Assembly: GCA_046590205.1 (NCBI GenBank)
Contig: JBKJTT010000007.1
Span: 97,324 to 161,323, forward strand
Direction of reading: 5' to 3'
Source of the DNA: DATDEW01 sp046590205
Lineage (GTDB): Bacteria > Bacteroidota > Ignavibacteria > Palsa-1295
DNA: 64,000 bases
Part shown: one piece after another, positions 33,974-41,360 of the stretch
Numbering within the stretch: the first letter of the stretch is position 1
Layout of the letters: every line of letters begins with the position of its first letter
Program-made: the position numbers and the translations under genes
Notes under the pieces: generated by a model
The model's input: only the letters and a program-made list of their open reading frames with translations
What the model was told of the DNA's origin: nothing
Databases searched by the model: none

Positions 33974-34122
33974 CGATTGCTATAATATAATACTGCAAAT
34001 TTACGGGTTCTACGTACCCTCATTTATGAATAAGAAAAAGAATCTCGGTTTGCACCCTCACCCTATTTCTAAACCTTCTGGCTTACTCCTACGTTTGTAA
34101 CGGGCAAATTTTATAGGAATAG

Positions 34123-35964
34123 ATGAATTCTTCACGTACGACGACAATTGGTATTTTCCTTATCCTTCTGGTCTTTTTCGGATGGATGATGTTCAATCAG
34201 CCCGAACCACAGCCGCCAAAACCGGCTGCGAAGCAAACAGCTGCTACAGATAGCACAAAACCGGCAGCGACTCCCTCTGCTACTACAATAGCTCCCGCTC
34301 CTGCAGCATCTGCTGTCATCAAAGCTGACTCTGCAATTGCCGAGGCATCGAAGAAGATAGAGACACCGCTTGTGACAGGTACGATTTCAAGCAAAGGTGG
34401 TACGATTAGTTCATGGGTGATGAAGAATTACCTTACATGGGATAAGAAACCGCTCGACCTCGTTGACCAATCAGCAAATGGCAAACATGGTGACGCACAG
34501 CTTCGCTTTGTTGCCGCCGATGGCAAGACAGTCTCTACTGCAAACTTAAACTTCGCATTTGACAGTGATGCTCCTATATCACTCAAGTCAGGCGACACAA
34601 CGAAGGTTACACTTAAAGCAGTTATCGATTCATCTGCGTACATCACCAAGACATTTACTTTTACAGGTGATGATTATATCGTTGGTATCGAGTATCATTT
34701 GTTTGGTATGCAATCAAAGCTGACTGGCTACCGCTACTCGCTTGAGACCATTAACAATCTTCCGTACGCTGAAGAACATGCCGATATTGAATCGCAATCA
34801 GCTCGTGCATATATTCATACTGCCGGCGGCACAGAAGAGATAGATGCGACCGACCCGAACGAACCGCTTCGTAAGTCAATCAATGGCTCTGCACTCTATC
34901 TCGCAAACCGCACAAAGTATTTTGTGCAGTCGCTTATGCCTGTTAGTCCGCAGCTTGAAAGCTCGGAAGTCAACGGCACTGCAAGATTGTTACCCGATGG
35001 CAAGCACATTGAAATCTACACCCTAACAGCAACAATACCTATTGGCAATGCGAACAATGATACCATTCGCGCCAACTATTACTTAGGTCCGCTTGAGTAT
35101 AATCGTGTCTCGACATTGAAGCCATCGCTTGACGGCATTATGGATTTCGGCTGGAGCTTCCTTGTCCGACCGATAAGCATCTATCTTCTTTATCCTATCT
35201 TCATGTTCCTTCATGGCTTCATTGCCAACTGGGGACTTGTCATTATTTTCTTCTCTATCATTGCAAAACTTTTGACCTATCCGCTCTCGATAGGACAGAT
35301 GAAGTCAATGCGCAAGATGCAGACGGTGATGCCGGAAGTTGCTAAGATAAAGGAGCAGTACAAAGACGATCCGAAGAAGCTTCAGGAAGAGACGTTCAAG
35401 ATATATCGTATGTATGGCGTGAATCCCGCAGGCGGATGTTTGCCGCTCCTCTTGCAAATGCCGATACTCTTCGCACTCTATTCTGTGCTTGTGAATGTTA
35501 TCGAGCTTCGTCAAGCACCGTTCATGCTTTGGATAACGGATCTATCTGTACCTGATAAGTTGATCGATTTCGGCGCAACATCAATACCACTACTCGGTAG
35601 TCATATTTCCGGTTTGACGATACTGATGGTCATCACGATGGTGATCCAGTCGCTAACAACAGTTACTGATGAGCGCCAGAAGAAGATGGCATACATCATG
35701 CCTGTACTCTTTATGTTCCTCTTTAACGGATTGCCGGCAGGTGTTGGTCTATACTACTTCATGTTCAACGTATTCGGTATCGCGCAGCAGCTTTATAATA
35801 AGAAGTTCTTACCGCCGCTTGATCTTGAGCAGATGAAGAATGACTCCAAGAACAAAAAGGGATTCATGTCAAAGATGCAGGATATGGAAAAGAACGCCCG
35901 CGAAGCCCGCCAAAAACAAAGCAGCGGACAGCTACCACCTCCGAAGAAGGGGAAGAAGAAGTAA
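34123..35964 (+). CDS. yidC: Membrane protein insertase YidC
   Basis: 613 residues. An N-terminal signal anchor (about 5-24, TTTIGIFLILLVFFGWMMF), a proline/alanine-rich linker, a large periplasmic domain (about 85-340) and the five-helix C-terminal insertase domain (about 340-575) with the conserved PISIYLLYPIFMFLHGFIANWGLVII and MKSMRKMQTVMPEV. The C-terminal tail is lysine-rich, which may contact ribosomes. YidC inserts and folds inner-membrane proteins. The usual rpmH-rnpA neighbours are missing here, but mnmE and mnmG follow about 1 kb later. A strong terminator follows the gene. Confidence 0.96.
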   Translation: MNSSRTTTIGIFLILLVFFGWMMFNQPEPQPPKPAAKQTAATDSTKPAATPSATTIAPAPAASAVIKADSAIAEASKKIETPLVTGTISSKGGTISSWVMKNYLTWDKKPLDLVDQSANGKHGDAQLRFVAADGKTVSTANLNFAFDSDAPISLKSGDTTKVTLKAVIDSSAYITKTFTFTGDDYIVGIEYHLFGMQSKLTGYRYSLETINNLPYAEEHADIESQSARAYIHTAGGTEEIDATDPNEPLRKSINGSALYLANRTKYFVQSLMPVSPQLESSEVNGTARLLPDGKHIEIYTLTATIPIGNANNDTIRANYYLGPLEYNRVSTLKPSLDGIMDFGWSFLVRPISIYLLYPIFMFLHGFIANWGLVIIFFSIIAKLLTYPLSIGQMKSMRKMQTVMPEVAKIKEQYKDDPKKLQEETFKIYRMYGVNPAGGCLPLLLQMPILFALYSVLVNVIELRQAPFMLWITDLSVPDKLIDFGATSIPLLGSHISGLTILMVITMVIQSLTTVTDERQKKMAYIMPVLFMFLFNGLPAGVGLYYFMFNVFGIAQQLYNKKFLPPLDLEQMKNDSKNKKGFMSKMQDMEKNAREARQKQSSGQLPPPKKGKKK

Positions 35965-35985
35965 CAGGTAAACATTTGCATCAGT

Positions 35986-36012
35986 AGGGCGGACTTTTAG
36001 TCCGCCCTTTTT
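35986..36012 (+). terminator. Rho-independent terminator of yidC
   Basis: Arms AGGGCGGAC (35986-35994) and GTCCGCCCT (36000-36008) flank a TTTTA loop and are followed by TTTT. The core CGGACTTTTAGTCCG also resembles a repeat motif seen elsewhere in the window (41756 and 63787). Confidence 0.92.
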
Positions 36013-36031
36013 CATTTAAGTCAAAGGATTA

Positions 36032-36580
36032 CTAAAAGACGAAAAGGAAATCGACATTAGGGTAGAAACCATCGTCACCATCTCTATCCCCTTGAACAAC
36101 CATCCAATGATAACCAACTCCTAAGCCAATCTGAAAATGGTTTCCAGATGCCCTACCGATTTGAATGCCTGTGCCTGTGTAAAAATACATCATTGTCCCT
36201 GTAGTCCGTATAGCTTGCGCCCAAGTACTCCCTAATGACAGAATAAGAGATGTCTGATCAAACAAATGTGTAGAGCTATTGACATAATTTATTGATGTGA
36301 AGAGCGCCTCAAGACCGGTAGGTGGGTATTCTCCACCCAAGAGATTAGCATAGTACAGCCCTACCCCAAACTCTATAACATTTGAACTGTTAAACGGGAC
36401 CTCAACCCCGAATCTTAACCCTTGACTTATGCCAATTCCAACTCCAAAACTGATGTGGTCTTGCATTGAGTCGGCAGCTTTTGGAGCAAATAGTGTATCA
36501 GCATTTTGTTGAGAGTATGCCGGTAATGCACAGAATGAAATGAAAGAGATAAAAAAAACAAATAACAAGTATGGTTTCAT
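36032..36580 (-). CDS. Outer-membrane beta-barrel-like secreted protein
   Basis: 182 residues with a signal peptide (1-23, ...LPAYSQ). The mature part has many alternating strand-like segments (ISFGVGIGISQGLRFGVEVPF, VIEFGVGLYYAN, MMYFYTGTGIQIG, FQIGLGVGYHWMV) and ends in VDFLFVF with a terminal Phe, the signature of outer-membrane barrels assembled by BamA. An eight-strand barrel fits the length. No ligand or enzyme activity is suggested. It lies 12 bases downstream of a lipoprotein gene on the same strand. Confidence 0.78.
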   Translation of the reverse strand: MKPYLLFVFFISFISFCALPAYSQQNADTLFAPKAADSMQDHISFGVGIGISQGLRFGVEVPFNSSNVIEFGVGLYYANLLGGEYPPTGLEALFTSINYVNSSTHLFDQTSLILSLGSTWAQAIRTTGTMMYFYTGTGIQIGRASGNHFQIGLGVGYHWMVVQGDRDGDDGFYPNVDFLFVF

Positions 36581-36592
36581 GATGTAAACTAC

Positions 36593-37042
36593 TTAACGAA
36601 TACGTGAGTAAGCAGAGGATTCCCATAAGTCTGTCCAATTCAACCTAATGAATAACGAATCTCCGGAAATTTTATAGTGTTTATCTATTGTGACTATAAA
36701 ATCTACGTCTAATGTATCAAATAGCAGAACAACTGCTTCTGTAGTGCTCGAAGTCGGCATCACCTCGTATTGTCCACTAAAAAGCAACGTATCATTGACA
36801 TACTCATATATTATCCCATTTTCGTCAAATTCTAAGCGTTCAGTTCTGTAGTCAGATGACGGTGAATGATGACCGTTATGTGTATCTGTATATGCCCACT
36901 GCCACTTACCATAAAGATTTTCTTCAAACGAAGCGGTTGAAGTTGGGTCTTCAGAACAGCCAATAACGAACAATAACCCAAATAGCAGAGCAAGTGATTT
37001 AAACAGATTCGATATTTTATGTGTACTTTGTCGTGACACCAA
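36593..37042 (-). CDS. Lipocalin-like lipoprotein
   Basis: 149 residues. Residues 14-29 form a hydrophobic stretch ending LLFVIGC, a lipobox with the lipid-modified Cys at about residue 29, so the protein is a membrane-anchored lipoprotein. The rest has lipocalin-like features: LYGKWQWAYTD near the start and then a run of beta strands with T-x-x-L-E-F and YKISGDSLFIRL. These small domains are common in Bacteroidota; their ligands are unknown. The start was taken at 37042, although an ATG at about 37000 would give a shorter signal region. It is probably co-transcribed with the barrel protein gene. Confidence 0.72.
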   Translation of the reverse strand: MVSRQSTHKISNLFKSLALLFGLLFVIGCSEDPTSTASFEENLYGKWQWAYTDTHNGHHSPSSDYRTERLEFDENGIIYEYVNDTLLFSGQYEVMPTSSTTEAVVLLFDTLDVDFIVTIDKHYKISGDSLFIRLNWTDLWESSAYSRIR

Positions 37043-37158
37043 ATAGAATAACCCAAGAGATGATAAATAGTTGCTATGTTCTATACCCGATACCCCATAT
37101 CATTCCAGAAACTTTGTGTGTCCTTCGTCTCTTTGTGATTGTTCTATGTAAAGAGAAC

Positions 37159-38454
37159 ATGTCACTCGCATCACTTCACGATACTATCTGTGCTCTCTCG
37201 ACGCCGCCGGGTAGGAGCGCTATTGCATCTATCCGCTTGACGGGTGAGGATGCGATACGTATCGCTGCGAAAGTGATTGATACTCCCGAAAAACTTTTTT
37301 CCGCTCTTGGCGGAAGTTCTGTTTATACAAATCTGCTTGATAACTCCTCGATTGCAATAGATGATTGCCTCGTAGCAGTCTATCGCGCGCCGAATAGTTT
37401 TACGGGTGAGGATGTCGTCGAGATATTCCCGCATGGTTCGACCGTCATAACTGATATAATCCTTGAGCGGCTCGTATCGTTTGGGGCGCGGCTTGCCGAG
37501 CCGGGCGAGTTCTCCCGGCGCGCTCTTATGCATGGGAAAATGGGGCTGGAACAGCTCGAAGAGGTCAATTTGCGGGTAGATGCCGCAAGTCCGCACCAGT
37601 TAGAGCGGGCAAAGCAAATGGTGCAGCAAAAATACACACGTCTTCGGACTGTCTATGATAAGATAATCGAGCTTTTATCGCTTGTCAATGCACAAATTGA
37701 TTTCGGCGAGTCTGATCAGATTGAAATTGATGGTTTCGACCAAAGAGTTGATGAAGCAAAACGCGAGCTTAATGATATACTGGCTGCCGCAAAAAACAAG
37801 ACACTCAATAAAGGATACATTAGCGTATCATTTGTCGGCGAGCCGAATGTAGGCAAGAGTAGTTTGTTCAATTCATTGCTCAAGTATGAGCGAAGTATCG
37901 TAAGCGAAACGCCGGGCACAACGCGAGATTACATCGAAGCATTTATCACGCTTGACGGGTTCAGAATAAAGCTCATTGATACGGCAGGTATACGTGAATC
38001 GCTTGACAGCATTGAATCTCGAGGCATCGCACTTGGCAAAGAAGCTGCAGAAGAAGCAGATGTTCTGCTTCGGATATCTGATCCGAGTTCGCGAAACATC
38101 ACAGCAAATGCGAATGAAATACTCATTCATAATAAATCCGATGTTGATGGATACGAAGGCGCACATGCAGTATCAGCAAAGACAAAAGAAGGTATTGAAA
38201 AACTAATTTCTGTTATTGAAAACGAATTACGTATGATAGATACCGATTCCTCCTCGCTCTCTTTATCGCAAACCGAGACCTCAAGTGTCGAACGTGTACT
38301 TTCACTTCTTGAAAATGTCTTACACTTTTCAGATGTTACACTCCTGGCTGAAGACCTTCGCGAAGCAGCAGAAACGATCGCTACGCTCCTTGGTCTGAAT
38401 ATCAGCGAAGACAGCTTAAATCACATATTTATTAAAATGTGCATAGGAAAGTAG
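37159..38454 (+). CDS. mnmE: tRNA modification GTPase MnmE
   Basis: 431 residues from ATG 37159 (MSLASLHDTICALSTPPGRSA), the typical MnmE start; a longer frame to 37021 adds no conserved sequence. Domains: N-terminal tetrahydrofolate-binding fold (1-115), helical middle, G domain with G1 GEPNVGKS at 227-234, DTAG in G3 and NKSD in G4, and the C-terminal CIGK with its essential cysteine. It acts with MnmG to modify U34 of tRNAs (cmnm5 group). It lies 48 bases before mnmG. Confidence 0.96.
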   Translation: MSLASLHDTICALSTPPGRSAIASIRLTGEDAIRIAAKVIDTPEKLFSALGGSSVYTNLLDNSSIAIDDCLVAVYRAPNSFTGEDVVEIFPHGSTVITDIILERLVSFGARLAEPGEFSRRALMHGKMGLEQLEEVNLRVDAASPHQLERAKQMVQQKYTRLRTVYDKIIELLSLVNAQIDFGESDQIEIDGFDQRVDEAKRELNDILAAAKNKTLNKGYISVSFVGEPNVGKSSLFNSLLKYERSIVSETPGTTRDYIEAFITLDGFRIKLIDTAGIRESLDSIESRGIALGKEAAEEADVLLRISDPSSRNITANANEILIHNKSDVDGYEGAHAVSAKTKEGIEKLISVIENELRMIDTDSSSLSLSQTETSSVERVLSLLENVLHFSDVTLLAEDLREAAETIATLLGLNISEDSLNHIFIKMCIGK

Positions 38455-38495
38455 ATAAATTTTGTACAATTTATTTATTTACACACATTATTATA

Positions 38496-38510
38496 TTTCC
38501 ACGTGGAACA
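38496..38510. promoter_or_regulatory. parS-like centromere site overlapping the mnmG start
   Basis: TTTCCACGTGGAACA (38496-38510) matches the ParB-binding parS pattern TGTTNCACGTGNAACA except near its left end; its core TTCCACGTGGAA is a perfect palindrome. The GTG start codon of mnmG (38503) lies inside it. A second, better copy is at 40336. Confidence 0.72.
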
Positions 38511-40335
38511 TTTTGCAGATGTCATAGTTGTTGGCGGTGGCCATGCCGGAATCGAGGCAGCGGCTGCTGTATGGCGTATGGGGCTGAAGGTTCGGCTCCT
38601 CTCTCTGCAATCCCATAAGGTAGGTGAGCTTTCCTGCAATCCCGCCATCGGTGGCACAGCAAAAGGACAGGTCGTAAAGGAAATAGATGCCCTCGGCGGA
38701 CTCATGGGAGAAATAACCGATGAGACGCTATTGCATTTCAGGATGCTTAATAAATCCAAGGGCCCGGCGATATGGTCGCCCCGAGCGCAAGTTTCGAGAA
38801 GCCAGTATCCCATCGTCGCCCAAAGAAAACTTAAAGAGTTAGACTCTGATATAATAGTAGAAGCAAACGTCTCGAAGATCTGGATAGAGGATGGCACTGT
38901 ACAGGGAGTCGTTTTGGCTGACGGGAAAAAGCTCTCATCGAAGGCAGTAATTATCTGTGCCGGGACATTCCTCAATGGCGTCATGCATACCGGGGCAAGC
39001 CAGATCATCGGCGGCAGATATGGCGAAGAACCCACGTTTTTGGCTACAGAGCCCGAAGGTGCTCTAAATTTACACACGTTTCGACTCAAAACAGGGACTC
39101 CGCCGAGGGTATCCCTAAAAAGTATAAACAAGCAGAATCTTGAAGTTCAGGACGGCGACGAGAAGATAACCCCATTCTCGGTTCGTTCGAAAGTCACGCC
39201 GAAGAACAAGATTCATTGTCTGATTACCAATACTTCGGAAATTACACACTCGGAGCTTGCAAAAGGATTTGAGCAGTCCCCGATGTTCACCGGCAGAATC
39301 CAGGGCAAGGGACCGAGATACTGTCCTTCTATAGAAGACAAGGTGACGAGATTCCCGGATAAGACTTCCCATCATATATTCCTCGAACCCGAGGAAGAGG
39401 ATGGTGATACTGTTTATGTCAACGGATTTTCTACGAGCTTGCCGGCAGATGTCCAGCTTAAGGCGCTCAAGACTCTTCCCGGATTAGAGGATGTCGAGAT
39501 GCTCCGCCCGGGCTATGCAGTCGAATACGACTACTTCCCGGCGTACCAGCTTTTTCACACACTTGAAAGCAAGCATTGCGATGGGCTTTATTTTGCAGGT
39601 CAGGTCAATGGCACGTCCGGCTATGAAGAGGCAGGGGCACAGGGAATAATTGCCGGTATAAATGCTGCCTCAAAGATAAAGGGTACGCCTGATTTTGTCC
39701 TTCGCCGAGACGAGGCATATATTGGTGTCCTCGTTGACGATCTTATTAATAAGCTTCAGGAAGAGCCATACCGCCTCTTTACTTCTAGCGCGGAATACCG
39801 TCTGTTGCTCCGACAGGATAATGCCGATATGCGGCTATCCGAAAAGGCATTCGAGTACGGGCTTATATCCGAAGAAGAGCTTCGGAAGGTACAAACCAAA
39901 GGAGACCTAATCCGCCAGACACTTGATTGGACAGAGCGGGAGAGAATTCTCGTATCGGCTGATCCGGTAGTAAGAAAGTCAGGCAGAGAGTATTTACGTA
40001 GTTCTTCCGCTTCCATAGCAGATTTTATAACCCAATCTACTACAAGAGACGCTTTTCTTGATTCCGTCATTTCTAATGACGAGCTTATTACCCTCATCGA
40101 TACAGAGATAAAGTACGAGGGGTATATTAAGCAGCATCTGAATCAAATAGGTCGGATGAAGCAGAATGAGCTGAAGTCGATACCGAGACAGTTCAAATTT
40201 GACAATCTCAAGGCAATGAGCACGGAAGCAAGGGAAGTACTCCTGAAAGTTCGTCCTGAAACCATCGGGCAGGCATCCCGTTTACCCGGTGTTGCCCCTA
40301 CAGATGTAGCCATTTTAATTGGAGCACTCAACTGA
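38503..40335 (+). CDS. mnmG: tRNA uridine 5-carboxymethylaminomethyl modification enzyme MnmG
   Basis: 610 residues. The FAD-binding start DVIVVGGGHAGIEAA is near residue 6; later signatures are SCNPAIGG, the conserved PPRVSLKSIN region, ARG-rich RYCPSIEDK and the YEEAGAQGIIAG element, with the C-terminal MnmE-binding helical region (TSSAEYRLLLRQDNAD). It makes the 5-carboxymethylaminomethyl group with MnmE. The start codon is a GTG that is part of a parS-like site, so the DNA here carries two functions. No Shine-Dalgarno is evident. Confidence 0.95.
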   Translation: MEHFADVIVVGGGHAGIEAAAAVWRMGLKVRLLSLQSHKVGELSCNPAIGGTAKGQVVKEIDALGGLMGEITDETLLHFRMLNKSKGPAIWSPRAQVSRSQYPIVAQRKLKELDSDIIVEANVSKIWIEDGTVQGVVLADGKKLSSKAVIICAGTFLNGVMHTGASQIIGGRYGEEPTFLATEPEGALNLHTFRLKTGTPPRVSLKSINKQNLEVQDGDEKITPFSVRSKVTPKNKIHCLITNTSEITHSELAKGFEQSPMFTGRIQGKGPRYCPSIEDKVTRFPDKTSHHIFLEPEEEDGDTVYVNGFSTSLPADVQLKALKTLPGLEDVEMLRPGYAVEYDYFPAYQLFHTLESKHCDGLYFAGQVNGTSGYEEAGAQGIIAGINAASKIKGTPDFVLRRDEAYIGVLVDDLINKLQEEPYRLFTSSAEYRLLLRQDNADMRLSEKAFEYGLISEEELRKVQTKGDLIRQTLDWTERERILVSADPVVRKSGREYLRSSSASIADFITQSTTRDAFLDSVISNDELITLIDTEIKYEGYIKQHLNQIGRMKQNELKSIPRQFKFDNLKAMSTEAREVLLKVRPETIGQASRLPGVAPTDVAILIGALN

Positions 40336-40351
40336 CGTTCCACGTGGAACA
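40336..40351. promoter_or_regulatory. parS-like centromere site after mnmG
   Basis: CGTTCCACGTGGAACA (40336-40351) contains a 14-bp perfect palindrome and differs from the TGTTCCACGTGGAACA form of parS at one base. It begins immediately after the mnmG stop. Such sites bind ParB and mark the origin-proximal chromosome domain. Confidence 0.8.
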
Positions 40352-40393
40352 ATTGATTTATTGTTATTAAGACTAAATATATCATAAATATTT

Positions 40394-41305
40394 TTGAATA
40401 ATCAACTTTTTAGTGAAATAGAGAAGCTTGCTACAGAGCAACGTAACCCTTCCTCCATGAATTTGGATGAGCTTTCCACGAAGGCAATTCTCGAGCTGAT
40501 CAACCGCGAAGACGCAAAAGTCGCCGATGCAGTTCGCGAACAAATCCCGCACATTGAAAATGTATGTGACCGCCTTGCATCGCTCCTGAAAAATGGCGGG
40601 CGTCTTTTTTATGTCGGCGCAGGCACAAGCGGCAGAATGGGTGTCATTGATGCGGCTGAATGCCCACCAACATTTGGTACGAATCCCGCAATGATACAAG
40701 GTATTATTGCAGGCGGCAAGGAAGCCGTCTTCCGTTCGCAAGAAGGCGCGGAAGATGATGAAAAAAAAGGCGCACTCGAAATATCTCTTCAGCGAGTGAG
40801 TGATAAAGATATGGTCATTGGTATTGCTGCCTCGAAGCGTACTCCGTTCGTACTTGGCGCGTTGCAAAAAGCGCATGAACTTGGTTCTTTGACGGTGCTC
40901 GTGACAACGAATCCGAAAACAGAAGTTGATCATGCATATCTGTTTGAATCTATCTGCCCCGTCGTTGGTCCGGAAGTAGTGATGGGTTCGACACGTATGA
41001 AGTCAGCCGTGGCACAGAAGATGGTGCTTACAATGATAACGACAACAACGATGGTGCTTCTGGGAAAAGTATATGAGAACATGATGGTTGACTTGCAGCT
41101 TACAAATAAAAAACTCACCGAACGCGCAAAGCGTATCATCATGCTTGCAACCGGATGCGAATACCCGAAAGCCGCTGAACTCCTTGCCACGAGCGGCAAC
41201 CACGTCAAGACAGCAATCGTCATGCACAAGAAAAACCTATCACCCGACGAAGCAAAGAAGCTTGTAGAGAGTGCAGATGGGTTTGTCAAGAGGGCGGTTG
41301 AGTAA
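40394..41305 (+). CDS. murQ: N-acetylmuramic acid 6-phosphate etherase
   Basis: 303 residues. The SIS domain signatures are clear: LFYVGAGTSGRMGVIDAAECPPTFG and VIGIAASKRTPFV; the catalytic Glu is in AAECPP. The N-terminal TEQRNPSSMNLDELST is conserved, which supports the TTG start at 40394 despite no obvious ribosome site. The enzyme splits MurNAc-6-phosphate into GlcNAc-6-phosphate and lactate in recycling of peptidoglycan. No MurNAc kinase or phosphotransferase uptake gene is seen. The NamZ-like exo-muramidase at 8295 could provide MurNAc. Confidence 0.94.
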   Translation: MNNQLFSEIEKLATEQRNPSSMNLDELSTKAILELINREDAKVADAVREQIPHIENVCDRLASLLKNGGRLFYVGAGTSGRMGVIDAAECPPTFGTNPAMIQGIIAGGKEAVFRSQEGAEDDEKKGALEISLQRVSDKDMVIGIAASKRTPFVLGALQKAHELGSLTVLVTTNPKTEVDHAYLFESICPVVGPEVVMGSTRMKSAVAQKMVLTMITTTTMVLLGKVYENMMVDLQLTNKKLTERAKRIIMLATGCEYPKAAELLATSGNHVKTAIVMHKKNLSPDEAKKLVESADGFVKRAVE

Positions 41306-41342
41306 GTTGTAATCATACATGAGTTGAGAGCCTTACTTATCG

Positions 41343-41350
41343 TATCTTTG
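41343..41350 (+). promoter_or_regulatory. -7 element before the TIR protein gene
   Basis: TATCTTTG (41343-41350) matches TAnnTTTG but the nearest TTG upstream is 16 bases away rather than 19-21. If used, the transcript would start about at the ATG (41361), giving a nearly leaderless message. Confidence 0.4.
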
Positions 41351-41360
41351 CATACCACAA

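Noticed and set aside
34026..34100. Possible rpmH (ribosomal protein L34) before yidC
   Set aside because: The 24-codon frame is basic but lacks the L34 pattern, so I do not call it.
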